DNA from: Irpex lacteus
Taxonomy: Eukaryota; Basidiomycota; Agaricomycetes; Polyporales; Irpicaceae
Reading direction: 5' to 3'
Assembly (NCBI GenBank): GCA_001986395.2
Contig: MQVO02000004.1
Coordinates: forward strand, 186,001 to 250,000
Length of the DNA stretch: 64,000 nucleotides
Under the pieces are notes generated by a model that was given only the letters and a program-made list of their open reading frames with translations, was not told the origin of the DNA and did not search any database. Below are positions 1 to 11,891 of this stretch, piece after piece (position 1 is the first letter of the stretch; each line of letters opens with the position of its first letter). The position numbers were made by a program, and so were the translations under genes.

Positions 1-620
1 AATATTGTCGTTGGAGTGCAAGCTCAGGCTGTGGGTGCAATTGTTGACTGCGAATGAGCGCCTAAATGCGAGTATATCACATGGCATAGACGCGTGCATT
101 CCTGGTATCCCATACCTCAGACTCCCATTCATGATCAGCTCCTTCGGATTCGCGCGCGGGAAGTGAGAAAGGAACTCGCTGTTCCGACCCTATGTATGAA
201 TCTCAGAGCCAGGACCTCATGACAAGCAACACTTTCGCACAAACCACCATCTGAGCTACAGACTACCATCCGGTGAGTGCGTGATCTGAGTCCTCACATC
301 TCCGAACTTAAACAACTCGCGTTTCTAGTGGACACTGATCGCTAACCGTCTCAGCGAGCTTCATATCCAACCGTATTCAGTCAATTTCATTGGTTCCGGC
401 GCATAGAGAGTAAGTATGTACTACGCTGCCACGGATCTTCCAAGCCGTCATTAATTCATCGCTTGTGTGTCCTTCGTATACCCGGCTGACAAAACGCTTG
501 CTGTGAAGGTCGCTACGTACTTTCAAGATTCTCACGGGGTAGCGTAGATCTACCGAGCGACATACGCGCGTGAACACAATCCTTGTTAATCAGCGCTGCG
601 TACCCCATCCACATCTCGGT
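1..620. other. Upstream region, no gene recognised
   Basis: This stretch precedes the first epoxide hydrolase. It contains no open frame with a recognisable domain. It presumably holds that gene's promoter and 5' UTR. A short 5' coding exon or UTR intron cannot be excluded, because a donor-like gtgagt lies near 272 and a pyrimidine-rich 'tttctag' lies near 325. Confidence 0.4.
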
Positions 621-2248
621 ATGCCGTTCAGCAACCTGCACCAGATTGCGATCCACTATGAAGATACCGCAATTGAGAGCATGATCTCTATGATCAAGAC
701 CGCGCCATTCCCTACACAAGCTCCTATTGATCCCGCCTCGCCTTGGAGTCTCGGTATCGATTACAATTACCTTACAGACTTAAAGCACAAGTTCGCAAAC
801 GAGTGGGAATGGACCAGACTCGAGAAAGAAGTAAACAGATTCAGCCACTTCCTCGTTGACTACGCCACTCCCGAAGGAGACGAGCTGCAATTCCATTTCG
901 TGCACCAGAGAAGCGAGCGAGCTGATGCAATCCCCCTGCTTCTCCTTCACGGATGGCCAGGTGAGCGTCTCCATACTGCCTAGCCAACCTTATGGACTTA
1001 TCGCAAATAGGCACATTCTACGACTTTCACAAGGTTATTGAACCCCTCGTCGACCCAGGCAATCCTGACCTTCCTGCGTAAGTTTGCAACATTATGCTCT
1101 CCGAATATACTGCCTGACTGAGATGTAGTTTTCACGTCGTAGTACCGTCTATCCCGGGATATTTCCTTTCGACTCTGCCTCGACGTGACGGTTGGAACCT
1201 GGAGGACATAGCTCGTCTCTACAACAAACTTATGGTGAATTTGCTGGGGTATAAGACTTACGCTGCACAAGGCGGTGACTGGGTACGTAGATTAATGAGA
1301 ACGAGACTAGTAATCACGCCTATAGTATTGACATGTCATGCTTGCAGGGTTCGATGATTGCTCGCGTCATTGCTCATCAATATCCAGAGTCGCTACTTGC
1401 GGCCCACTTCAACCTGTTCTTTGGCACAGAGTCCGACGAGGAGGACATATCGAAGCTCTCAGCTGGCGAGAAGAAACAGCTTGAACGCAAACTACAGTTC
1501 CAAAGCACTGGAAGAGGTTACACACTGATTCAAAAGACCAAAGTATGTCATCCCTGCCTTCTTCCTCTCCATAGCCTTGTCGAGCCACTAGCTCTATTTC
1601 CTAGCCGTTCACTATTGGAATAGCTGTTGGATCTTCGCCGTTAGCTGTGCTCGCCTACATAGGGGAGAAAATCCACGACTGGTCTGATCCTACAAAGATT
1701 GATCCACAAGATATTATCGACACTGTAGCGCTCTATTTCCTCAGTGGTTCCTTCGCAACCTCAGTCTTAATTTATAATCAGGTCAGTACATCATCTGGCA
1801 CTTGCTTCACATTTTATCGTATTCATTCACCGTCTTCTGCTCACTGACGTACGGTGTCCTCTGCCAGGCGTTCCAAGATCCTGCTGGGAGGGGGATAAGT
1901 ACAAGTCGGACGACACTGCAAGTAAAGTCCAAGTCGTTTGGACTTTCTATCTTTGTAAGTGCGGGCCGTAAGCAGTGGATCGTCGTAGTCTTGCGTTGAT
2001 ACCCGTCTCGTTAAGGCTTACGAGGTTGCAGGCGTTCAACGAGCCGTCGCTGAGAAGCTGGGCAATTTGACTTTTTATAAAGGTAAGCATTTCTGTACTA
2101 CCATAAGACTCGATCTGCATGAAGCTTCATCTCTAACGTGATATGTCATTTCACAGTGCATGAAAGCGGTGGGCACTTTCCTGCGCTCGATAGCAGCGAC
2201 GAATTCCTTGAAGATATGAGGGAGTACTTTGGAAAGAACTTTGTTTGA
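621..2248 (+). CDS. Epoxide hydrolase, alpha/beta-hydrolase fold, EHN type
   Basis: Hydrolyses epoxides to vicinal diols, probably as a soluble detoxification or secondary-metabolism enzyme. My exon model is 621-960, 1011-1077, 1129-1282, 1348-1542, 1605-1781, 1868-1954, 2016-2082 and 2157-2248, which sums to 393 codons (392 aa), the usual length for the family. The N-terminal half is an epoxide-hydrolase N-terminal domain ending in HGWPG (about residues 110-114, oxyanion hole). The nucleophile is Asp186 in GGDWG, split by an intron right after the Trp codon. The base is His369 in GGHFPAL, and Glu343 sits where the charge-relay acid is expected. The start is the first ATG; the same reading frame is open upstream but contains no ATG. 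The next gene is a tandem copy with the same intron positions. The substrate cannot be read from the sequence. Confidence 0.88.
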
Positions 2249-2623
2249 GAGCGCACGAAATGACTAGTGTCAAACATGTGCATGATGTTTAGTATGCAAT
2301 GTGGTAGGCTTACCTGATCAATACCCGATTAACGATAGTTCGAAATACGTACCACGATCCTCAACGGCCCAATGAGCATGTTCTCAAGTCTAATCGTACG
2401 TCTACTCTCCGCTTACACAGTGTTCTGATACATTTGAGCTGCCAATCACCACAGGTATGAGTCTACTCAGGGCTACATGTCCACAGGAATGATGTCACAG
2501 AACGTGCTAGACACATGTCGGATTCCCACGTTCTGTTTGATAATTCCCTCAGACTACGAAGTGAGTACTATCATCTAACCATCATCTGCTTCTCCTACTC
2601 AGCGAACTCTAGTGTATCTCGAT
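2249..2623. other. Intergenic, between the epoxide hydrolase copies
   Basis: No gene is seen. A donor-like gtgagt near 2561 and an acceptor 'ctactcag' near 2602 could frame a short 5' UTR intron or an extra N-terminal exon of the second copy. Confidence 0.4.
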
Positions 2624-4222
2624 ATGTCGTTCACCAATCTGAGAAAGGTCTTGATCCATTACGACGATGCCGTGGTGCAAAGCATGGTCTCTATGGTCAA
2701 GACCGCACCCTTTCCCTCGCAAGCACCTATCGATCCCGCAGCACCTCGAAGTCTAGGGATCGATTACGACTATCTGAAGCAGTTGAAACAAAAATTCGAA
2801 AACGAGTGGCAATGGGCCGAACTTGAGAAGAAAGTGAATACCTTCGACCATTTTCTCGTCGACTACTCTACCAATGGCGATGAGCTACAATTTCACTTCG
2901 TGCACCAGCGCAGCGAGCGAGCGGACGCGATTCCGTTGTTCCTTCTTCATGGGTGGCCAGGTTAGTGACCGCTCTATACTATGCGTAGGATCTCATTTAC
3001 TGACAACCTTTTGAAGGCACATTCCACGACTTTCATAAAGTCATTGATCCATTGGTTAACCCAAGTGATCCAAAACACCCTGCGTAAGCTTGCGATACCT
3101 TGATGAGATCTGAATAATTAATCTAACGTTAAGCACAGTTTCCATGTTGTAGTACCGTCGATTCCAGGCTACTTTTTGTCGACGCTTCCTCGTAGGGACG
3201 GCTGGAACTTGGAAGACACCGCGCGCCTTTATAATGGTCTGATGGTGGATTTACTAGGCTACAAGACTTATGCTGCGCAGGGGGGCGATTGGGTATACGA
3301 GCTACTAAGTGTAAGACAAAATGCGGAATACTGATGCCTGAGTTTGTATGGCGCGATCATCGTACGTGTGATTGCGAACCAATATCCCGAATCGCTCCTG
3401 GCAGTCCACTTCAACTTGTTCCTTGCCCCTGAGGCTGAATACAAGGATATGTCTGAACTGTCGGTAGCAGAAAAGAAGCAGCTGGAGCAGAGAGCGTGGT
3501 TCCAAAGCGTCGGTAGAGGATATTCGGAGATTCAGAGAACCAAAGTACGTACGCCAAGCCCTCTACGCCACAGGCAAGAACAACTCAAGCTCTTATACGC
3601 AGCCATTCACCATTGGAATTGCCATTGGTTCTTCTCCCTTGGCCATCCTGACCTATATTGGAGAGAAGTTCTACGACTACTCGGATCCGGCGAGGATTGA
3701 TCCCCTGGATATCATCGATACCGCTGCGTTATATTTCCTGAGCGGGTCTTTCGCAAGCTCGGTCTTGATTTATAATCAGGTGAGAGCAAGCCGTATTGTC
3801 TCCGCTGTAATTTCCTACATTGCTTATTGACGTATAGGCTTGGAAAGATCCTGCTGCCCGAGAGATTGTTACAAATCCGACGACCTTGGAAGTGAAGTCG
3901 AAATCATTTGGATTATCCATCTTTGTGAGTACGAGTCGGACGTATAGTGGCCCAAATCAATGCTCATACCACAACTGTCTGTTACCTCAGCCTTATGATA
4001 TAGGAGGTGTCTTCCGAAGCGTTGCTGAGAAACTGGGAAACCTTACTTTCTACAAAGGCAAGTCCAATTCGTGATATCATACATGATACTCAAAGAACAC
4101 TTCTCATTCACGCAATCCGTTGCCTTGTAGTGCACGAGAATGGTGGACATTTTCCTGCTCTCGATAATGCGGATGATCTCGTTGCAGACCTCAGAGAGTT
4201 CTTCGGAGAGAATTTCCTGTAG
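2624..4222 (+). pseudogene. Second epoxide hydrolase copy, splice-acceptor damaged
   Basis: A tandem paralogue of the gene just upstream. Exons by homology are 2624-2960, 3017-3083, 3139-3292, 3350-3544, 3603-3779, 3838-3924, 3991-4057 and 4131-4222. Exons 2-8 have exactly the same lengths as in copy 1, and the sum is 392 codons. HGWPG, GGDW, a charge-relay Asp and GGHFPAL are all kept. The intron just after the nucleophile Asp (3293-3349) should end in AG but reads 'tttgtat' where copy 1 has 'cttgcag'. The nearest real AG (3341-3342) gives a frameshift and an early stop. The last intron starts with GC (AAG|gcaagt) instead of GT. All other exons are open, so it could be a very young pseudogene, use rare non-AG splicing, or carry a sequencing error. 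Confidence is high for the homology and moderate for pseudogene status. Confidence 0.6.
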
Positions 4223-4469
4223 TCTGGATACTTACCACTGGCACAGCACAGCGCAATATGATAGTTGGACATGTAGAGGCGTAGATGTTAATGCGAGCCC
4301 ACTCCACAACTTCAATGACATCGGGCTGGGGATGAACTCGGGTAAAACGGAAAAAGTCATCGTCGCAAGATGACTCATCTCCAAAATTTGTTAATGACCT
4401 ATAATATGGCACGCACGTGAACCATTGGTTTAACAAGGAGCATACCTACGACGGTCCTATGATAGCTAT

Positions 4470-5989
4470 CTATTCTGACCCAATTGTACTGACACATTTC
4501 GCAGCGTTGTCCGGGCCTAGTGGGGATTCTCTATATCTAGAGTTGTACATGACGCAGCTTGTATGGTCACAGAAATCCGACTCAGATAGTGCGCTCCATT
4601 CTATCAAATCCCATGGGTTGTTACCGCGCATGATCGACTCAAACTCCCGTAGTTCATACTTGAGACATAGTCTGTGGTCTGGGTCGCCTTTCCTTGATCC
4701 AAATTCACTAATGTCTGGCCAAAACTGCAGCGATCGAAGACACGTAAATCGACGGCAGGCGTCCCTCAACCGTTCCCACGGCAGCAAGTGCACAAAGTCT
4801 GGCTCGAGCTTGCTATCCAGGGCTTCAACCGTAGGCTCGCGACGAAGTTCAACGTGCAAGTCGATTGCGTGAAGTCGGTCGGTCGGGATCAGCAGCAACA
4901 GATGGACGATTGTAGGCCATCCTACGTGGAAGCTCCGAACAATCACGCCTTCGAGTACCTCCGAGTCGGCCCACAGTATGGCAGATAGACCAAACTCTTC
5001 TAGGTTAATGCAAGCGGAGAATCCTGGGAGAAAATGGGCAACGAGTGGTCTGTCCGCTGCGGAGCCACAGGTGGTAGGAGATGATCGTCAATGAGAACGG
5101 CAATATTCAATAGATGAAAACCAAGAAACGCACTGTAGTTGGAGCTGGAGCTCCAGATGTCTGTCCAGTCCCAGTCCCTTGGCAATCCGATATGTAGGTA
5201 TCGGAGTTGTGAGCCTATGAGAGAAAGCATCCCGTTGAATGCAACGGCCATGCTCTTTGGTTCGAGAAGATCGAGAGCCAATCGCGTGATGTTACTTAGC
5301 GCGTTGGACGAAGTGAGGTACGACTGGACGGTGGAGACCACACGTGTTGGGGATCTCTTGAAGGACAGGGAGGAAATATGCAGCGGTCCATGCCGTGAAG
5401 TCTTTGACCCAGACCCCTGTAAGATTCTGTCCGGGATCTCATACAATTCCCATTCCTCGCCAAAATCGAGTTCGATGTGGGAGATATCAGAGAATAAGGA
5501 TAGGATTTCCAAAAGAGGCCGCAACCAGGACGTTGGAGATTCCTCGTTGTTCTCGTGGACTTCGGCGTCTTCATACCACACAAACTGGACGAGTGTGTAT
5601 TTGTGGTGGCTACTTGTAGGTAATTCGGCAGGATGCAGGAAGGTGCAACATGAGATGTGCAACCCACGAATATTGCTGAAGCATCCAATAAGGGAATCCA
5701 GATGGACGAGGTTGATCCCGTGAAGTGCAGATATGTCCACAAATTCTACCAGCCTCGCGAGAGTAGGTCGAGAAACGAAGAACATCAAGCATTCCTCCAC
5801 TCCCCGATCACCGTTGGGTAAATGCAGGTCACGGAATAGATAGGGCAAAGCGATGTCCCGCCATTGTCGACACACGAGGGAGCATGCAGAGCACAACTTG
5901 AATCCCCATAGCATGTTATTCGCCTCGTGTATGATCATGTCTATAAGTTCTGTGGGGAGTTGGACGGCCTGCGCACATGTTGGCAGCAT
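4470..5989 (-). CDS. F-box/LRR-like protein
   Basis: Two exons, 5989-5134 and 5056-4470, join in frame to 480 aa. An F-box-like segment lies at about residues 9-55: LPTELIDMII, then a CSLVCRQWRDIALPYLFR motif. The rest is a Leu-rich region resembling degenerate LRRs. F-box proteins usually act as substrate receptors of SCF (Skp1-cullin-F-box) ubiquitin ligases; the substrate is unknown. Two paralogues on the plus strand (17844-19239 and 19924-21392) share the 'SLVCRQWR..LPYLFR' core, the 'L..LLGC' segment and the 'C.KYE..EF' C-terminal motif, and have an intron at the matching place. The gene converges on the damaged epoxide hydrolase. Confidence 0.75.
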
Positions 5990-7007
5990 ATATTCGATGG
6001 AAGTCGCATTCTCCTGTTGTAGATGAGTAAACGGTTATGACTTCGATTATTGTACATGCATAGTTGGGTTGCTACTTACTTGGCGTTGAGCAAACATATT
6101 CTCCACCCCGTGTATCTCTCTCGTAGTTTTTTCAACCACTTGGTGGGAAGTCAACCATTGAATATTACTCAGGACGCGGCTCGCGGCCACCGTATGATAG
6201 GCGCTGGTGTGAAGCGCTGTGGCCACAAAGTACAGTACGCATCGTGAGATGAGTTGGGGGGATAATGGCGTATTGTCAAATATCTGATTTTCTCAGAGGA
6301 ACCTTTTTTGTTGGAGATCATGACAAGATAGAGTGAACGTTACGTGGGTGATGGTCACTGAAGAGGACGTACTTCATCGCGCACAGCGGATGAGCTCGAG
6401 ATGTATGACAAGCTCCTCCGTAGTGGACGAGCGGATGAGCCCTGACGTTTTGACTACTACTGAATACAGTACGCAGATGGGGATTATTGTATTGCAGGCT
6501 ACATAATGGAATGTAGTCAACTTACAGTATACCAAACGTACGAGTCTCTTAAGGATCTCAAACAAGGTCAGGGGAGTACAGATGAAGAGGTAACACAGAT
6601 AGCGAGAGGAGAGGAAGAGGTAGCGCAGGTGACGTGGTGAACAGAGTACTGTCAAACAAGATAGCAAGCACGGAGGAACATCGAAGAGAGAGTATGGTTG
6701 GTCAGGGAAGTGTCCCCGGTACGCCGACATCATTCGGCGAGACCGGGAACAGGTATATGTGGGTTTAAATATCAGGAAGGGAGCGAAAAAGCCGTCGGCC
6801 GTCTCAAATGATTTCTCTACGTGAATGGTGAATGGAATGGACCGAGGCTATATCGGAGTTGAGGTGTATGGAACAAGACGAAGGACCGGACAGGCGGAAA
6901 GGAAAGATCAGAAGGGCCCATCCCAGGGAACGACAGGCGGAATAATGGACTTCGTATTTTTGCTCCTCGCCTCTTCGATCCCTCAGCTTTGTGAGGGGGC
7001 AATGCAC
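5990..7007. other. Intergenic, no gene recognised
   Basis: A frame of 119 codons on the minus strand (6374-6733) is Leu/Cys-rich and shows no domain or splice support, so it is not called. The region presumably holds the promoter of the F-box gene and the 3' UTR of the exchanger gene. Confidence 0.4.
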
Positions 7008-9212
7008 TTATGACACCCAGACTGATAGGATAGACGTTCGGTTAGACAATGAACAATAATGATGAGAAAAGGGGGTGACGTACAAGCAAGAGCGATGACG
7101 AGGTAGAGAGTGAGAAGCATGAGGCCTTCCATGTAATTCGACTTGCCGTCCCTATCACCGGTGTCAGCTGTAATTCCCATGAGAATACAGTCAAACTTGA
7201 CTTACTGTACGAGGAAGTTAACGAGAAGCACCGAGACGAAGAGTACGATGGTCTCAAAGTCGGCAAAGAACAAGGTGAGGTCGTGGTGTGTTCTAATTTG
7301 CTGGTTAGTCAACGCATATACGATAAATAGGTGAAGAGAAAGGACGTACATCCAACCGACAATAACAAGAAGTGGAACGACGAAGGCTGCGATTTGCTAT
7401 GTAGCAGATGACGTCAGTATGTTAAAGGCGTGTAGGAAAAGGGAAGCACGTACAATTGAGCTACCGACACAAATTCCAATCGTCAACTCCATCTTGTCCT
7501 TCATTGCCATCCAAACGGACGTGACGTGTTCAGCCGCATTGGCGACGATGGGAAGCAAGATCAGACCAATGAAAGGTTTAGGAATGTGATACCGCTCAGC
7601 AGTCTCTTCGATGGACGCAACCACTGTATAGAACATGGTAAGTTTTACATCGTCCAAATACACGCATGTAATCGTTGCTTACGGTAGTCGGCGCAGAAAG
7701 ATGTGATGACTGTAACGAGAAGCAGGCTACTCTTTGTCAGTTTACGATACCGATGAAGTGAGAGAAGGCAGGACATACCCCACAGCAGCCGCGCCAATGC
7801 TCATGTCAGGTTCCTCTTCCTCCGGATTCACAGCTGCCAGCTGAGGAACAATTGGCTGGCCAGACGCGACGGCGTTGGCAACGGCGGGCCCTTGCGATCC
7901 CTGCTCAATTTGGGCCGGAGTCTTGGTAGCATCAGCAATGAATAGATGCGCATGTGTCTTGAGCTACGTGGCATAGTACAAAAGGTTAGCTTCAATTGTA
8001 AGATGCAAGAACTGTGTCTCAATATGGCGTACTAACCTGGAAGAAGAGGTAGGCCACGTAAACACCGAGCAGCAAGATGGCGGTACCGCGCGAGATGATT
8101 CTGAGACCGTTGTTGTATTGATCTGGCAAGTCGCTGCCGTCGATGACCTCCTGCCTGTTGATGTAAACCCCCTCTATGGGATCGTCAATCCCGATGTGCG
8201 ACTTTGCGCTGTGGTACGCAGCAGGAATGACAAGAGCTACAAAAACAATACGATGAGTTTTAGAAATGTCAGCAACGGACGCGCCGCTTACTTATGCATG
8301 CTAAGGTCATGAGCTATTAGAGGTGAAGGCGGGTTAGGTTAGCAGTTGTCCAGGAATACAAGTCTGTGACGTATACGCACAGAGCTAGCACTACAGAGGG
8401 TGGAGTTAAGATACGTTCAAAGCAAGATAAGTTCGAAACTCACGCTTGTGCTGCGGTGGCTTCAAAGTGGCCTTCCTTTTTATAAATTCCGCCTGTATAT
8501 CATTCAATAACTGGTGTTCGGACTCGACAGCTATAGCTTACCCGCTACGAATGAGCAACCTAGCACAAGAAGCAGATTCGACAGGATAGAACCGAGGAGC
8601 TATCGGCCAGATAAGCATGAATCTATGAGTACTTATGTTAGTCAAACGTACCGAGGTCTGGACAATGCGCATCTCATCTATTGGTTACGTTTAATCACCC
8701 AGGCAAATTAGTTGAGCACGATTAGGCGACATACCTTGCAGAAGAGCAGCGATTCCAACGATAATTTCTACCGCGTTTCCGAATGACGCATTTAGAAGGC
8801 CAGACAATGTCTGGCCGAGTTTCATCGAAAGCTGGTCGGTTGCTGTACCCAAAAGCTAACATAGCCCATGAGAACCATTAAACGGAAATTCCAAGTGCAC
8901 TGAAAGGCGTACAGCGGCTAGGGGCATGATTGCAATGAAGCTGAAAGAGAACCTCAAGGCAGCATCCCAGTTCGAGTAATGCGCGACTGCGCTTAATGGC
9001 ACAGCAATCAGGAAAACATTCATATACGAGCCAAAGAGGAAGAATTTGAAGGAGTGCAGCCAGCCTGGTTCTCCATGAGCTGTCGGGTTGATGAAAGCGG
9101 CCAGGCGTTCTTTCAATGTTGGACTTGGCGTTGTGTGTCTTCCTGCGCTTCCATTTTGATGCAACAGAGGTGTGGACTCGTTTGTGTTTGTTGGTAGTAT
9201 TGAGGACGACAT
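7008..9212 (-). CDS. Vacuolar Ca2+/H+ exchanger (CAX family)
   Basis: Moves Ca2+ (and often Mn2+) into the vacuole in exchange for protons. My model has 15 exons: 9212-8913, 8855-8735, 8677-8652, 8599-8542, 8492-8444, 8390-8381, 8312-8291, 8236-8037, 7963-7779, 7729-7683, 7623-7454, 7396-7350, 7292-7206, 7151-7084 and 7021-7008. They sum to 468 codons (467 aa), and every junction is phase-consistent. The two CAX signature repeats are clear: GNAVE at residues 126-130 and NAAEH at 368-372, each inside hydrophobic helices, with an acidic linker between the halves (EEEEP). The N-terminus is a hydrophilic cytosolic tail. One internal exon is only 10 nt and the last coding exon is 14 nt. The closest well-known relative is yeast Vcx1. 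Confidence 0.92.
8381..8390 (-). other. 10-nt microexon of the CAX gene
   Basis: Flanked by 'ctctgtag' upstream and 'gtgcgt' downstream. It completes one Ala codon and adds Ala-Ser-Ser, which restores the family motif AAQ-x-x-SSLMTLACI. Leaving it out shifts the frame. Confidence 0.75.
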
Positions 9213-10131
9213 GCGGGCAGTGGTGGTGGTTTGAGAAAAAGAACGGAAGAGTAAGGAGCGAAGTTGGGTAGGTGGGTTTACTTATGAGGAGCAGCTGGCA
9301 GCTGGGAGTAAGTAGGTCAGAGTTGACACAGCCTCGGTCAAGCGCCCAGGCTTTCCTTCCATCGAAATGGTCGAATACATCTAACCGCACCCTAATCTGG
9401 TATTTCCAATCAATAACCCCACCGACTTATCAGATACTGCTGCCCGATCTCCCGAGGCGATGTCCGCTGGGCAACTAAATAAAAGGCCCTTGACCATACA
9501 CTATTGTCCCAAGCTCCTTGGCCATGGTCACCTTGTCTTGCGCTTTTTACAACGTTATACACAGCAACTGCTACGGCGGATGTTCTGCAGCGAACTGAGA
9601 TGACTCAGGGACACTGACTTCCAAGTTTCGGACCCCTTTCGGATCGCCCGCCCGGCGCCATCAGCCCGCCAAAAAGGCTTGGCATATCTGAGCCGCTGAG
9701 CGCCACGAGAATATCATAGCCCTTAACCGTAACTGCGACTACGTCGAAAGCAAGGTGAACTACATACAGAATTGATGTAGAGACTCACTGCTTATATCAA
9801 ACAGGTGAATAGCACAATTGTGAGTATGACTTTATGTCTCTTCGAACACAGTGCTGTAACGCTGCACAGCCTGAGCCGTAAGTAAAACCCTATACCGTTC
9901 TTACTAACAAAAGTCCGTTCTTATCGTGTCCGACCATTGCTGTCGCTCATATTTCCCTAGGCCCAAGTCAAACAAGCTCAATTGCGCCTCTCTAATCGCC
10001 TGCCATGGAATACACTGATCATTATTTTTTCGTAGCTCGGGCCCGTACGCAAGTCCTTATGTATCCCAGTGCCACGTTGGGTCAACTTCTAACATATCGT
10101 GCTTGATTCATTATATGTTCATAAAGTAATC
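9213..10131. other. Divergent promoter region
   Basis: Lies between the start codons of the exchanger (minus) and the first histidine phosphatase (plus). No gene is seen. It must carry both promoters. Confidence 0.5.
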
Positions 10132-11232
10132 ATGCACCCCATTGTCAAGGTCTACCTCGTCCGACACGGTCAAACACATCACAACCACAGCCACATACGA
10201 CAAGGCCATCTAGACACCGCACTGAACGCTCTGAACGCCACCGGCATCCAACAGTCTCAGCTCGTCGCGAACGCACTGGAGAGCGCCCAGATTACCGCGG
10301 CGTATAGCAGTGACCTCAGTCGCGCAGCCAGGGTGAGACCGCTTTCACACACCCGCGTACCCGTATTGGCAATGCACTACACTGGCGTATAGTATCCGTA
10401 GTCGGGATACTGTTATAATTAGCATCGTCCCTATCTTCCCGTATTGTCCTGCACGGCATGCCAGAACGCCGATGAGCCTCAATGTGAGCTTCATTGCAGT
10501 GATCGGCGAGTTGTCGATGTATGGAGAAGTCGGGAAGTATGCGAACGCTGATAATAGCCGGTTCTCCGTCCTCGTCGTGCACAGGATCGGGATTGGAGTG
10601 CTTACCGAAAGTTGTACCTTAGACTGCCGAGATTATCCTTGAGAGACATCCTGGCGTTCAGTTGCACAGGCAAGAGTCTCTGAGAGAGAGGGTGAGTACC
10701 GTCCCTTTTTTCCTTTGCACTACTTGGTCATCACGCGTAGTTCGATGTCCTTAGTCTTCATGAAATCCTCGGACGGATTAATATCTATACTCATTTCATA
10801 CCGTTACAGGCTCTCGGCGAACTAGAAGGCACAGATTTCACCAAAGTTGAGCGTTCTCCGTCATCAAACGCCGAAACCGACGAAGCGCTCTCTGACCGGG
10901 CACAGGATTGGTGGAACGAAACCATAAAACCATACGCGTATCATAGCACGGCGGCTGTGTCGAGCTCTACGGACGGAGAAAAGCATGAACCAGGCATTCT
11001 AGTGGTGTCTCATGCCGGTTTTATCAACCATCTCATTCGACGTCTTCATGAGAGCGGCGAGGTAGAGTTTCTCGATAGTCGGCTGGAAGGGGAGAAGAGA
11101 TATAACATCTCTAACACATCTATCAGTGTCATTGAGCTTCCTGTGCGAAGTAATGTCGACGGCGAAGGCGACGGAGAGAAGAGGGGGAAGATCATTGTTA
11201 TAGGGGATACGAGACACTTGCAATCGGAATGA
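10132..11232 (+). CDS. Histidine phosphatase (phosphoglycerate-mutase-like), copy 1
   Basis: Belongs to the histidine phosphatase superfamily, a small-molecule phosphatase or mutase type. Exons 10132-10332, 10623-10691 and 10810-11232 sum to 231 codons (230 aa). The catalytic His is in the N-terminal LVRHGQT motif, the '(S)DLSRA' segment follows, and the second active-site His is in VVSHAGF. The first intron is 290 nt, long for this window. The ATG was chosen because the RHG motif then starts at about residue 11, as usual. A tandem paralogue lies 660 bp downstream in the same orientation with the same two intron positions. The substrate (sugar phosphate, fructose-2,6-bisphosphate or other) cannot be told from the sequence. 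Confidence 0.85.
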
Positions 11233-11891
11233 AGGCATATATTCGTGCTGGGTTGAGGGTATATAGGAAGATGTTTATATGTCGTAAGCAATAGACATGC
11301 ACCCAGCTTTACCGTCCCTCATCCGAGCAGAAACTCGTAAGGCGCCAATCCACCTGCCAAATTCGGTAACTTCTCAAACGAACGTCCATCGGGAATGCCC
11401 GATGAGTCAATCTCCCTCCCTCCCTTTGTACTTAGACCAGCAAGGTCAGCTGTCATTTTTCTTATCGTGAAACTGTCAACTGAGTACAAGGACGCTCTCC
11501 AGGTTGCTCTTGAGTAGTTAACCACAGTGCCACGCCAGCTTTGTGTGCAATCGTGGCCTTTCACGTGGCGTTCGCAGCACTGACACCGTTATCAGCGAGC
11601 ACAGCCTTGAGTGCGCTAGAACTGCGTATCGCTACTACAATTCAGAGTCCGTCACCCAGAACCCAGTAAGCTCTCTCTCTTGCATACCTCGAGGGTCAAA
11701 CGTGCCTCGATCCGCTCTATCAGTGAAGTCACGTCTCTCATTCATTCATCGCCACAGGCTTCTAGTACTTTGATCTCAATTTCCTACTACCCACTTCGCT
11801 CGACAAGAACTTTAATACCGTACGTCACTTCCGTAACCCAGATAATACCTGGTCTGATGCATGCATCCATTGAAAATACTACGTTTAGGTC
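11233..11891. other. Intergenic between the phosphatase copies
   Basis: No gene recognised. It holds the 3' end of copy 1 and the promoter of copy 2. Confidence 0.5.

Noticed and set aside
6374..6733. 119-codon Leu/Cys-rich frame on the minus strand
   Set aside because: No domain, no splice support and no homologue recognised.
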